A stretch of 32,775 bases of DNA from Deltaproteobacteria bacterium (lineage in GTDB: Bacteria > Lernaellota > Lernaellaia > JACKCT01), in assembly GCA_020845895.1 (NCBI GenBank), contig JADLEX010000091.1, forward strand, positions 1 to 32,775. Reading direction: 5' to 3'. Positions within the stretch are counted from its first letter, which is position 1, and every line of letters starts with the position of its first letter. Below the pieces are notes generated by a model. It had not been told where the DNA came from, did not search any database, and saw nothing but the letters and a program-made list of their open reading frames with translations. Below, in pieces: positions 7,702 to 15,019 of this stretch. A program made the translations under genes and the position numbers.

Positions 7702-8804
7702 GACATCCTCCTTTCGGCTTCGAGGATCGCCACGGCGCACGAATCCGTCGGAATTCCCCGCCATCCGTGGACAAGCGCGCGCTTGATCGGTACCTGACAG
7801 GCGCCGGCCTCGCCGCGTATTTGCGTCACGGCTTCATAGAGACGTGCTCCGCCGGTCGCCTCGAAGAGGTCCCCGCCGCCGAGCGCGCCGCCGTTCGGGT
7901 TGATGATGACGGAGTCGGACTCGGTGAGACCCAGCGCGAGTCCATGCATCAGTTCGCGATGCGCGTAGATGTCGGAGATGAAAAATGCATCGATCTCGCG
8001 GGCGGGATCGGCGATGCCGGCCTCGTTGTACGCGTGTTCCGCGGCGATCCGCGTTCCGATCGACTCCTCGTGATCGCGGCGCTCCAGAATCGAGTTGCCG
8101 GAGCCCCAGCCGGTGCCGGAGATGAATACGGGCTTGCGTGCGTACTCGCGGGCGGCGGCGTCGGTTCCCAGGACAACCACGACCGCGCCGTCGGCGTGAC
8201 GGGCGATCATGCTCTCAGTGATCGGCGTCGCCACGGGCCGCGACTCGAGCACGTCGCGCGCTTCGAGAATCGCACCCCACGGGGCGATGGGATTCGGAAC
8301 GGCGTTGGCGCGGTTCTTCACCACGACCTCGGCCACATCATCGACCTCGTAGCCGGTGGCGGCGAGGAAGCTGCGCATCTCGAGCCCGGCGAGCCAGTGC
8401 GGACTGACGCCGAACCGGTTCCAGATGGGGTCGAAGGCGAATCGCAGCAGTTCGTCCTTGGTAAGCAGGTTCGACGCCTTGCTATAGGACTGCACGACGA
8501 CGATGTTGAACTGGCCGGTCTCGATCTGCATTGCCGCGGATCCAAGGCCGTGCAGGAAATCTCCCGGAATGGTGTAGACGGGCTTGCGCACGACGCCGAG
8601 TTGGTCGGGCACGTACTCGTCGGCGATCGAGTACCCGGAGATCAAGTCCTCTTCGACCGAGACCGCGCCGTCGATCAGGTCGAGCCCGATCCCCGCGTCC
8701 TCGTAGGCCATTCTGGCCGCCTTCGCGATCATCTCGCGGTACGACAACGCGGTCGAGGTCGCGGTAAACCCGCAGATCCCGACTCCCATGACCGCCACTC
8801 CCAT
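7698..8804 (-). CDS. Second thiolase-fold (SCP-x/Ltp-like) protein, non-classical active site
   Basis: This 368-residue protein has the thiolase-superfamily layout. The N-terminal half has 'GVAVMGVGICGF' and the region expected to hold the nucleophilic Cys reads 'TIPGDFLHGLGSAAM' (about 78-92), with no Cys. The C-terminal half has 'INPNGGALGGGDLFEATGG' where thiolases have 'NP.GG....GHP..ATG', so the His is lost (D312 follows the glycines). 'SDIYAHRELM' (Y280) occupies the 'HD.F' site. It is probably a partner of the downstream thiolase-DUF35 protein, much as thiolase-fold/OB-fold subunits associate in BbsAB-type and Ltp2-type enzymes. The start is taken at 8804, where a GGAGAGG ribosome site precedes the ATG; an earlier Met 24 codons upstream lacks support. 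It overlaps the next gene by ATGA. Confidence 0.82.
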   Translation of the reverse strand: MGVAVMGVGICGFTATSTALSYREMIAKAARMAYEDAGIGLDLIDGAVSVEEDLISGYSIADEYVPDQLGVVRKPVYTIPGDFLHGLGSAAMQIETGQFNIVVVQSYSKASNLLTKDELLRFAFDPIWNRFGVSPHWLAGLEMRSFLAATGYEVDDVAEVVVKNRANAVPNPIAPWGAILEARDVLESRPVATPITESMIARHADGAVVVVLGTDAAAREYARKPVFISGTGWGSGNSILERRDHEESIGTRIAAEHAYNEAGIADPAREIDAFFISDIYAHRELMHGLALGLTESDSVIINPNGGALGGGDLFEATGGARLYEAVTQIRGEAGACQVPIKRALVHGWRGIPTDSCAVAILEAERRMS

Positions 8805-8938
8805 GGACCTCTCCTTTCCACCCGCGCGAGAAACGTGCGCGAACGCACACGCACCCCGATGCGCGGGCCGAATCATGACGAAATTTGGAACGATCAGAGG
8901 CGAAAAAGGTTTCGCCGGGCACCCAAGTCGAAAATCAA

Positions 8939-8971
8939 ACCGTCACGATCCCACCGGTATCGTAAAACGGT
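8939..8971. promoter_or_regulatory. Compound inverted repeat upstream of the thiolase pair, possible operator
   Basis: The arms ACCGT (8939-8943) plus ACGAT (8945-8949) are matched by ATCGT (8959-8963) plus ACGGT (8967-8971), so ten base pairs form with small asymmetric gaps. The centre contains the palindrome ACCGGT. It lies 135-167 bases before the thiolase start, in the gap after the mutase small subunit. A repressor site or a structured leader would both fit. Confidence 0.35.
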
Positions 8972-8987
8972 CACACATCCCAATTGC

Positions 8988-9034
8988 GCGGGCGCCGGGC
9001 GCCCGCAAAAAGCCTTCGGGTCGAGCCCGCCGGC
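8988..9034 (-). terminator. Terminator-like hairpins after the mutase small subunit
   Basis: On the minus strand, an imperfect stem (GCC/GGC plus GGG/CCC, 9012-9034) is followed by TTTTT (9007-9011), and then by a GC-rich perfect 8-bp hairpin (8988-9006). The first has terminator layout but a weak stem, and the second a strong stem but no T-tract. Together they may partly end the porin-mutase transcript before the thiolase pair. Confidence 0.35.
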
Positions 9035-9037
9035 GCG

Positions 9038-9445
9038 TCACGCCACCAGCATCGGCCGGATCTGCGTCTCGATGAATTGCACGACTTCGGAAATTCGCGT
9101 GCCGGGCCGAAAGAGCTCTTTGACGCCGATCGACTTGAGCTCCTTCACGTCCTCGTCGGGGATGATCCCTCCCCCGAACAGGACGACGTCCTCGAGACCC
9201 TCTTTCCTCATGAGCTCCAGAATCTGCGGAAACAGGTAGTTGTGCGCGCCCGAGAGAATCGACAACCCGATCGCGTCCACGTCTTCCTGGATCGCGGCGT
9301 TGATAATCATCCGCGGGGTCTGATGCAGGCCGGTGTAGATGACCTCGTAACCCGCGTCGCGCAGCGCGCGCGCGATCACCTTAGCGCCGCGGTCGTGCCC
9401 GTCCAAGCCGGGTTTGCCGATCAAAATTCGAATTTTCCGGTCCAT
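9038..9445 (-). CDS. B12-binding small subunit of acyl-CoA mutase
   Basis: This 135-residue cobalamin-binding domain resembles the C-terminal domain of methylmalonyl-CoA mutase or the small subunit IcmB of isobutyryl-CoA mutase. The B12 signature is complete: D15-x-H17-x2-G20 ('DGHDRG', the His replacing dimethylbenzimidazole as lower cobalt ligand), S62 in 'LSILSGAH', and GGG at 91-93. It would form a complex with the catalytic large subunit encoded 65 bases upstream to make adenosylcobalamin-dependent carbon-skeleton rearrangements. The start at 9445 has a GGGAGA ribosome site and fits the family; an upstream Met 18 codons earlier is less likely. No MeaB-type GTPase chaperone is encoded nearby. 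Confidence 0.94.
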   Translation of the reverse strand: MDRKIRILIGKPGLDGHDRGAKVIARALRDAGYEVIYTGLHQTPRMIINAAIQEDVDAIGLSILSGAHNYLFPQILELMRKEGLEDVVLFGGGIIPDEDVKELKSIGVKELFRPGTRISEVVQFIETQIRPMLVA

Positions 9446-9510
9446 CTGGGTCTCCCGTGACGAATCGGTTCGGAACCTCGCGGGCTCGATGGGAGCCATG
9501 TCGGCTCACA

Positions 9511-11151
9511 TCACAGCCACGCGGGGTCCGAGTAGTCTCCGTAGATCTGCTTCATCGCACCGACGATTTCGCCGATCGAGCAGTACGCGCGCACGCATTC
9601 GAGCACGGCGGGAAACGCGTTTGCGCCCGCCGACAGATCACTTCGTAGCGCATCCAGGCTTCGTTCGCAACGCGCGGCGTCGCGCTCGCGGCGGACGCGG
9701 TCGAGCCGATCCACCTGCCGGCGTTCGTCCGCGTCGGTGATTTTGAGCAGGTCCGTCATCGGTGGCTCTTCCACCTCGTACTTGTTGACGCCGACCATTG
9801 CCTTGACCGACTCGTCCACCTGATGCTGGTACAGATACGCGGCGTTCGAAATTTCTTTTTGCGGAAATCCACGCTCGATCGCTCTGAGCATTCCGCCCAT
9901 CTCGTCGATGCGGCGGATGTACTCCATCGCCTCATTTTCCATCCGCGTCGTGAGCGCTTCGACGAAGTAGCTGCCGCCGAGCGGATCGATCACGTTCGCG
10001 ACGCCCGACTCCTCCGCGATGATCTGCTGCGTGCGCAGGGCGACGCGCACCGAGTTTTCGGTCGGCAGCGCGAGCGTTTCATCGAACGAATTGGTGTGCA
10101 GGCTCTGCGTGCCGCCAATGACGGCCCCGAGCGCCTGAATCGTCGTTCGTACGATGTTGTTGAGCGGCTGCTGCCCGGTGAGCGAACACCCGGCGGTCTG
10201 CGTGTGGAATCGCAGCATCAGCGACTCGGGCTTTTTCGCGCCGAAGCGCTCCTTCATGATCCGCGCCCACATGCGCCGGGCCGCGCGGTACTTGGCGATT
10301 TCCTCGAAGAAGTCGTTGTGCGCGTTGAAGAAATACGCGAGCCGGGGCGCGAAGTCGTCCACGTCGAGGCCGCGATCCTTCGCCGCCTGCACGTAGGCGA
10401 TGCCGTCGCCGATCGTGAACGCCAGTTCCTGCACGGCGGTGCTGCCGGCCTCGCGGATGTGGTAGCCGGAGATGGAAATCGTGTTCCATTTCGGCACGTG
10501 CTTCGTGCAGTACTCGATGATGTCGATGACGAGTTTGAGCGACGGCTCGGGCGCGAAGATCCAGGTCTTTTGCGCGATGAATTCCTTGAGCATGTCGTTC
10601 TGGACGGTGCCGCGCAGCCGGTCGGGCGAAACGCCCTGTTTTTCGGCGACCGCGATGTACATCGCGAGCAGGATGATCGCCGGGGGATTGATGGTCATCG
10701 ACGTCGACACGCGGTCGAGGGGGATGCCGTCGAAGAGCGTTTCCATGTCGGCGAGCGTGTCGATCGCGACGCCGCAACGGCCGACCTCGCCACGCGAGCG
10801 CTCGTCATCCGAGTCGCGCCCATAGAGCGTCGGGAAATCGAAGGCGACCGAAAGACCGGTACTTCCCTGGGAGAGCAGATAGTGGAAGCGTTTGTTCGTG
10901 TCCTCGCTCGTGCCGAAGCCCGAGAACATGCGCATGGTCCACGGACGGCCGCGGTACATGGTCGGGTGAACGCCGCGCGTATAGGGGTATTCCCCCGGCA
11001 GGCCCAAGTCGCGGTCGGGATCGAACTGGGCGAGGTCGTCCGGCGTGTAGAGGGGATCGACCTCGAGATCGGAGACGGTCGTGAATCGCTCGTCCCGCTT
11101 TTTCGCGAGATCGTAAACGCTTCGAATCCAATCGCTTTTCGACCGCGTCAT
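9511..11151 (-). CDS. Acyl-CoA mutase large subunit (methylmalonyl/isobutyryl-CoA mutase family)
   Basis: This 546-residue TIM-barrel catalytic subunit of a B12-dependent acyl-CoA mutase has no fused B12 domain; a separate gene downstream supplies it. Family landmarks are '[20 protein letters not shown]', '[10 protein letters not shown]', '[10 protein letters not shown]' and '[12 protein letters not shown]'. In methylmalonyl-CoA mutase a Tyr (Y89 of the Propionibacterium enzyme, in 'RQYAGF') and an Arg (R207) hold the substrate carboxylate. Here these positions read F76 ('RMFSGF') and Q194 ('FIAQKTW'), the pair described for isobutyryl-CoA mutases. Substrate assignment from these residues is inference, and M75 replaces the usual Gln. 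The ATG overlaps the stop of the FadL-like gene (ATGA), so an apparent reading frame extending upstream is not used. Confidence 0.93.
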   Translation of the reverse strand: MTRSKSDWIRSVYDLAKKRDERFTTVSDLEVDPLYTPDDLAQFDPDRDLGLPGEYPYTRGVHPTMYRGRPWTMRMFSGFGTSEDTNKRFHYLLSQGSTGLSVAFDFPTLYGRDSDDERSRGEVGRCGVAIDTLADMETLFDGIPLDRVSTSMTINPPAIILLAMYIAVAEKQGVSPDRLRGTVQNDMLKEFIAQKTWIFAPEPSLKLVIDIIEYCTKHVPKWNTISISGYHIREAGSTAVQELAFTIGDGIAYVQAAKDRGLDVDDFAPRLAYFFNAHNDFFEEIAKYRAARRMWARIMKERFGAKKPESLMLRFHTQTAGCSLTGQQPLNNIVRTTIQALGAVIGGTQSLHTNSFDETLALPTENSVRVALRTQQIIAEESGVANVIDPLGGSYFVEALTTRMENEAMEYIRRIDEMGGMLRAIERGFPQKEISNAAYLYQHQVDESVKAMVGVNKYEVEEPPMTDLLKITDADERRQVDRLDRVRRERDAARCERSLDALRSDLSAGANAFPAVLECVRAYCSIGEIVGAMKQIYGDYSDPAWL

Positions 11152-12485
11152 TTGACCGGCCCTCGACCCTTGTAAGTGTAATACATCTTTTCGATGTTGA
11201 ATGTGACCGCCCCGATGAAGCGGTCGTAATTGCCCTTGACGCGCCCGCGTCCGTCGTCGAGCGCGTTGTCGGAGCCCACCACAGCCGGAATCTCGGCGTC
11301 TTCCAGGAAGATGTGCTGGTACGTCCAGTCCACTTCGACGCCGAACCATTTCGCCGAGAATCCGCCGCCGAACGCATTGCGGTCTGTTTCGATGCTGCCC
11401 GCGCCGAGCGTTTCCGGCGGCGCGGCGCCTTCCTCGAACATGTAACCCGCGCGGACGCTCCAATGCTCGTCGAGATTCCACGACGATCCGATGCGGTAGC
11501 TCCACGTGTCGTGCCACAGCAGCGGAAGGAAGAAATCCTCGATCAGCGTCTCTTCCTTGAAATCGACGTCGAATCCCTTCATCAGGCTCCAGGGTGTGTA
11601 GGTCGCGCCGACTTCGACGTCGAAGAGCGTGTCGTGGATGTAACGCGCGCCGAAACGCCACTGCTCCGGGTAATCGATGAAGACCTTGATGTCGTCCTTG
11701 AACGTGCCGAAGCCGAGGATGGCCGCGTAGAACTCGGGCAGGTCGGCCTTGATGTATCCCTCAACGAAGAGGTTGGGGAATCGCGGGATGTAGGAGCCGC
11801 CGAACTCGAACCACGGCGCGGGTTTCACGATCACGCCCGTGTTCCAGGACGGCACGAAATCGCGCGTCACGTAGAACTGCGCCTTGACGTCGTACTTGTG
11901 GACGCGGTCCTTGAGCACGGAGAAGCCGTAGTAGTTTTCGAGCTTGAACGAGGTCGCGCCGATCCCCACGCCGACGGCCAGCCAGTCGTAAGGCTGCCAC
12001 CCCGCCGCGACGATGTGGTTGACCTGGACCGCATTGTTGTCGAGCGAGTTGTAGCGTGCCTCGCTGTCGTCCGGGTAGCGCACGGTGACGCCGTAGGGTC
12101 CGTACGCGCCGTACGCGATCGAGAGCTTTCGATTCATGTGGAAGTCGGACCCGACGAAGAGGCTCGGGATGTAGTCGGCGGGATTCCGGTTGTACGACGA
12201 AGAGAGATAGGGCTCGCGGCGGTAATAGGTGTGCAGGATGTCGAAGTCCACCTGCATCATGGCGTTCGTGCCGCGTAGGCGATAGAGCGCCGCCGGGTTC
12301 ATATAGACCGCGGTCAGCGTGTCTTCGCCGACGAAGTTCGCGCCGCCCTTCCCCGCCGCGCGCGCGCCGATTTCGCCGGTGAAGAATCCGCTGGCGCTCG
12401 ACGGGGTGACGGTTCCAAATAGGATCAGGATCAGCGCGGCCGCGCAAATGCTCACACGAATCGGGTCGGATGATCGCGCTCGCAT
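11148..12485 (-). CDS. FadL/TodX (OMPP1) family outer-membrane channel
   Basis: This 445-residue protein has an N-terminal signal peptide (basic '[10 protein letters not shown]', a hydrophobic stretch, cut near 'SSASG'). The mature start '[35 protein letters not shown]' matches the FadL pattern in which the N-terminus plugs the barrel and is followed by 'NPA.L'. The remainder alternates aromatic and polar residues as in a 14-strand barrel and ends near '[11 protein letters not shown]'. FadL-type channels take up hydrophobic compounds such as long-chain fatty acids or aromatic hydrocarbons. The start at 12485 is chosen because it places the signal peptide correctly. It is translationally coupled (ATGA) to the mutase gene, which supports a role in importing the substrate of that pathway. 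The actual ligand is not visible from the sequence. Confidence 0.9.
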   Translation of the reverse strand: MRARSSDPIRVSICAAALILILFGTVTPSSASGFFTGEIGARAAGKGGANFVGEDTLTAVYMNPAALYRLRGTNAMMQVDFDILHTYYRREPYLSSSYNRNPADYIPSLFVGSDFHMNRKLSIAYGAYGPYGVTVRYPDDSEARYNSLDNNAVQVNHIVAAGWQPYDWLAVGVGIGATSFKLENYYGFSVLKDRVHKYDVKAQFYVTRDFVPSWNTGVIVKPAPWFEFGGSYIPRFPNLFVEGYIKADLPEFYAAILGFGTFKDDIKVFIDYPEQWRFGARYIHDTLFDVEVGATYTPWSLMKGFDVDFKEETLIEDFFLPLLWHDTWSYRIGSSWNLDEHWSVRAGYMFEEGAAPPETLGAGSIETDRNAFGGGFSAKWFGVEVDWTYQHIFLEDAEIPAVVGSDNALDDGRGRVKGNYDRFIGAVTFNIEKMYYTYKGRGPVK

Positions 12486-12501
12486 GGGTCGGGACGATGC
12501 T

Positions 12502-12592
12502 CCGTCCGTCAGGGCGGGAGAATGGCGGAAAGCGCCCACGGCTCCCGAAAATGTCCAGTTCCCCATCTATCCGAATAACAAACGACGGACGG
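12502..12592. repeat. 9-bp inverted repeat framing the FadL-operon leader
   Basis: CCGTCCGTC at 12502-12510 and GACGGACGG at 12584-12592 are exact inverse copies with 73 bases between them. They enclose nearly all of the leader between the predicted promoter and the FadL-like start. The interior also has GGGCG/CGCCC and GGGAG/CTCCC complementarities that compete with one another. Confidence 0.45.
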
Positions 12593-12621
12593 TTATTACC
12601 GCCTCGTTCGGGGGATGTCAA
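12593..12621 (-). promoter_or_regulatory. Probable promoter of the FadL-mutase operon
   Basis: On the minus strand TTGACA (12616-12621, perfect -35) is followed after 17 bases by TAATAA (12593-12598). The -10 matches the consensus at three positions only. Transcription would start near 12586 and leave a leader of about 100 bases before the ATG. No cobalamin-riboswitch B12 box was seen in this leader. Confidence 0.5.
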
Positions 12622-12698
12622 TTTTGCGCGATCCCGTTTGGGTCATTCGATCGCTCGGGCATTTACCGCACGCGACCTTTCGGGTAGCCTGCGCCGCC

Positions 12699-13928
12699 AT
12701 GAGTTTTCTCGACGACCAAAAACGCGCGCGAAAAGGCGCAAAATGGCTGGTTCGGCTCCTCAACCAGGAGGGCCGCTTCGACGCCAACCTCGACGAGTAC
12801 GCCAAAAACGACGGCATCATCGACGACGATTTCCTGCGCCAACTGGACGATACACGTCCGCTGCTCGCGCGCCTCGACAACCCCGCTCTTCCGGGCGAAC
12901 TCGAGTCGCTTCCGGTCGCGTTTCAGGAAGCACTGCTCGAATATCTCGTGCAGAAGGCGCGGTTCGAGGTGTTGCGCGGCATCGCGGAGAATTCGAAGTC
13001 GAAGTCGCTCGCCAAGTCCGCCAAGCAGCTTCTGCACACGGCCAAGGCCGCGGGCGCGTACATCCCGGCGAAAAAGGCCGGAAGCTGGAAGATCGCCGCG
13101 GGTGAGGACGAATCGCTCGAGCCGACCTGCATGACGAGTCCGCACGACCACAACGGCGACCGGCTGGTCGTCGCCGGCAAGGAACATCCGTCGGGCGTGC
13201 GTTTTCTGCACGTGCTCGAAAACGACCGCGTCGGCATCGTCGAGCAGAATTCGGGCGTCGTGCCCCGATCCGCCTATCGGAAGATGCTGCGCGATCTGCG
13301 CGAAACAGCGCCCGATGCGTATCGCGACATCGCGCTCAGGGATGCTCTGTGGCTGATCGACCGGGCCGTGCGTCGGCACGAGCGTGACCAGAGCGCCCTG
13401 CCGGCGGGCGCGCTCACGGCGCGGTCCCAGTTCGCCGAGCGCGACGGGGCTGCCGCACCGCACCCGTTCCTCGCCAAGGTGCGCCCCGTGGAACTCGAAC
13501 ATCAGGAAAACCGGGCCGGTCGTTCGGCGGACCTGTTCGAGCACCCGATCGCCGCCGCGTGGTCGATCGATTCGCTGAGTTTTCGCCGCTTCCAACACCG
13601 AATTTCGGAACACGCGAAATCGCGCGAGGATCTGTTGATGCCCGGCGTTCGCGAGCAGGTCCGCGCGCTGATCGACGAGACCATCGCGGACTATTTCGAC
13701 GAACGTACACGGCAGGGCTTCGCCGATCGGCTGATGGATCTCGCGTGGTTCGCGGTTGATGAGAACCGCGATCTGTCGCTCCTCGCATACGGCACCGCGA
13801 AGGCGATTTCCGATCCGGCGCGCGCGCCGCTGTCGATTCCGTTCTGCCGGGCGCTGCTGGCAAGATTCGTTCCCGGGCAGAACGACGCACCGCCCCCCGC
13901 CGAAACGCCGCTGATCGTCACGCCGTGA
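12699..13928 (+). CDS. Hypothetical protein, family not recognised
   Basis: This 409-residue soluble protein has no signal peptide or membrane segment, and I do not recognise its family. The N-terminal 180 residues are highly charged and helical, with Lys-rich patches ('SKSKSLAKSAKQLLHTAKAAGAYIPAKKAG'-like composition near 95-130). The middle has strands and 'DHNGDRLVVAGKEHPSGVRFLHVLENDRVG' near 148-177. The C-terminal half is again helical ('REQVRALIDETIADYFDERTRQGFADRLMDLAWFAV' near 325-360). A cluster of His, Arg and Asp in the middle could bind metal, but no catalytic motif can be named. The start at 12699 is preferred over a Met 28 codons upstream because coding-type sequence begins there. 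It is divergent from the FadL operon and stands alone before tRNA-Arg. Codon use is like its neighbours. Confidence 0.75.
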   Translation: MSFLDDQKRARKGAKWLVRLLNQEGRFDANLDEYAKNDGIIDDDFLRQLDDTRPLLARLDNPALPGELESLPVAFQEALLEYLVQKARFEVLRGIAENSKSKSLAKSAKQLLHTAKAAGAYIPAKKAGSWKIAAGEDESLEPTCMTSPHDHNGDRLVVAGKEHPSGVRFLHVLENDRVGIVEQNSGVVPRSAYRKMLRDLRETAPDAYRDIALRDALWLIDRAVRRHERDQSALPAGALTARSQFAERDGAAAPHPFLAKVRPVELEHQENRAGRSADLFEHPIAAAWSIDSLSFRRFQHRISEHAKSREDLLMPGVREQVRALIDETIADYFDERTRQGFADRLMDLAWFAVDENRDLSLLAYGTAKAISDPARAPLSIPFCRALLARFVPGQNDAPPPAETPLIVTP

Positions 13929-13944
13929 CGGCGTTCGAGCTTCG

Positions 13945-13974
13945 TTGACGCTGTCAATTCGCGCGTGATACGAA
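13945..13974 (+). promoter_or_regulatory. Probable tRNA-Arg promoter
   Basis: TTGACG (13945-13950) is followed after 18 bases by TACGAA (13969-13974); GATACG at 13967-13972 is an alternative -10 with 16-base spacing. The predicted start is near 13981, about 8 bases before the mature 5' end of the tRNA. Confidence 0.5.
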
Positions 13975-13988
13975 GCCGCCACTCCCAT

Positions 13989-14062
<74 letters not shown>

Positions 14063-14086
14063 TCGCACCAGATCCGAACGAATACG

Positions 14087-15019
14087 TCAGCCGCGCGGTT
14101 GGCCGATCGCCACGCCGATCCGTTCGCGCCCGAAAAACCAACCATCGCGGGCGTTGAAATAGATGCGCGTTTCGCCTTCGTGTTCGACGAGGCACATTGC
14201 GTAGACGAGGGCGCGCTTCCACCCCCGCGGTTCGGGGGCGAGGATCGGCTCCGGATGGCACTCGGTCCACGCGAGCCCGTCGTTCGATTCGAGCAGGCGG
14301 ATCTCCGATCGGTTCTTCCCCTGCCCGTCGATATAGATTCCGTTGTTGAGCGCGAACCACGGTTCGCCGCGCTTGGTCGGCGCGATCACCTTGATGCTGC
14401 CCGCGCCGTGGTTGCGCCAGGGGACATCGGCCGATGGCACAATCAGCGGCTCCGGTGACTTTTCGTAGGGCCCTTCCAGATTCCCGCTCTCGGCGTACCC
14501 GATGTATCGCGGCTCGATGAATCCGCAGTTTTTCAGCCAGACCCAGGACGCCGAGAAATAGAGACGCCACAGGTGGCGATGACGGACGACGCACGGGTTG
14601 GAGTTGGTGAACATCCCGCGACCTTCCCAGCCCCATGCGGGCGTCAGGACGTTGTACTCCTCTCCCCACGTCACCAGATCGCGGGATCGGCGCAGGCAGA
14701 TGTGGCTGCGCAGCGGGCTCTTGTAGCGCTCGTAGAACATCACGAAGCCGTCCTCGGCCACGATGAAGGGCCGAAGACCGCGAAAAATCACCCCGCCCGT
14801 TTTGCGCCAGTCGATGCCGTCCTCGGACAGGTAGTGATGGATCCCCGCGAGACTGTGCGCGAACAGGTGCCACTTCTTGTCCGGTGCATCGCGCGGCGTG
14901 ACGATGGCCGGGTCGGCGATGATGTGTTGCCAGCCGAACTCGCGCGCGGGCGGCTCGATCAGCGGACTTTTCGGATGATCGACGAAACGCAGGGTACGCA
15001 GGTCCACGTCACACCCCAT
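14087..15019 (-). CDS. Beta-propeller glycoside hydrolase-like protein (GH43/GH32/GH130-type fold)
   Basis: This 310-residue soluble protein is built from repeated blades of the five-bladed propeller kind found in GH43, GH32 and GH130 enzymes. It has 'IIADPAIVTP', 'HLFAHS', 'HHYLSEDGIDWRKTG', 'MFTNSNPCVV', 'WRLYFSASW', 'RLLESNDGLAWTEC' and 'ETRIYFNARDGWFFG'. D in 'ADPAIV' and E in one of the later blades are catalytic candidates, but the exact family cannot be fixed by eye. No signal peptide is seen, so it acts in the cytosol. The start at 15019 gives an 11-base overlap with the upstream membrane-protein gene; a longer frame would overlap that gene by 74 bases. It is the last gene of the murJ-purL-purQ cluster. 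Similar proteins sit in polysaccharide loci, which fits the flippase-like neighbour. Confidence 0.75.
   Translation of the reverse strand: MGCDVDLRTLRFVDHPKSPLIEPPAREFGWQHIIADPAIVTPRDAPDKKWHLFAHSLAGIHHYLSEDGIDWRKTGGVIFRGLRPFIVAEDGFVMFYERYKSPLRSHICLRRSRDLVTWGEEYNVLTPAWGWEGRGMFTNSNPCVVRHRHLWRLYFSASWVWLKNCGFIEPRYIGYAESGNLEGPYEKSPEPLIVPSADVPWRNHGAGSIKVIAPTKRGEPWFALNNGIYIDGQGKNRSEIRLLESNDGLAWTECHPEPILAPEPRGWKRALVYAMCLVEHEGETRIYFNARDGWFFGRERIGVAIGQPRG

Noticed and set aside
7767-9239. 490-codon plus-strand open frame opposite the second thiolase-fold gene
   Set aside because: Shadow of a well-supported minus-strand gene, and it spans an intergenic region.
11152-11661. Upstream extension of the mutase large-subunit frame (about 170 extra codons)
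   Set aside because: The extension overlaps the FadL-like gene in another frame and has no mutase similarity. The ATGA overlap gives a natural start at 11151.
12486-12600. Cobalamin riboswitch in the leader of the operon with a B12 mutase
   Set aside because: No B12-box-like sequence (GCCACTG type) or matching helices were found by eye; only the inverted repeats remain.
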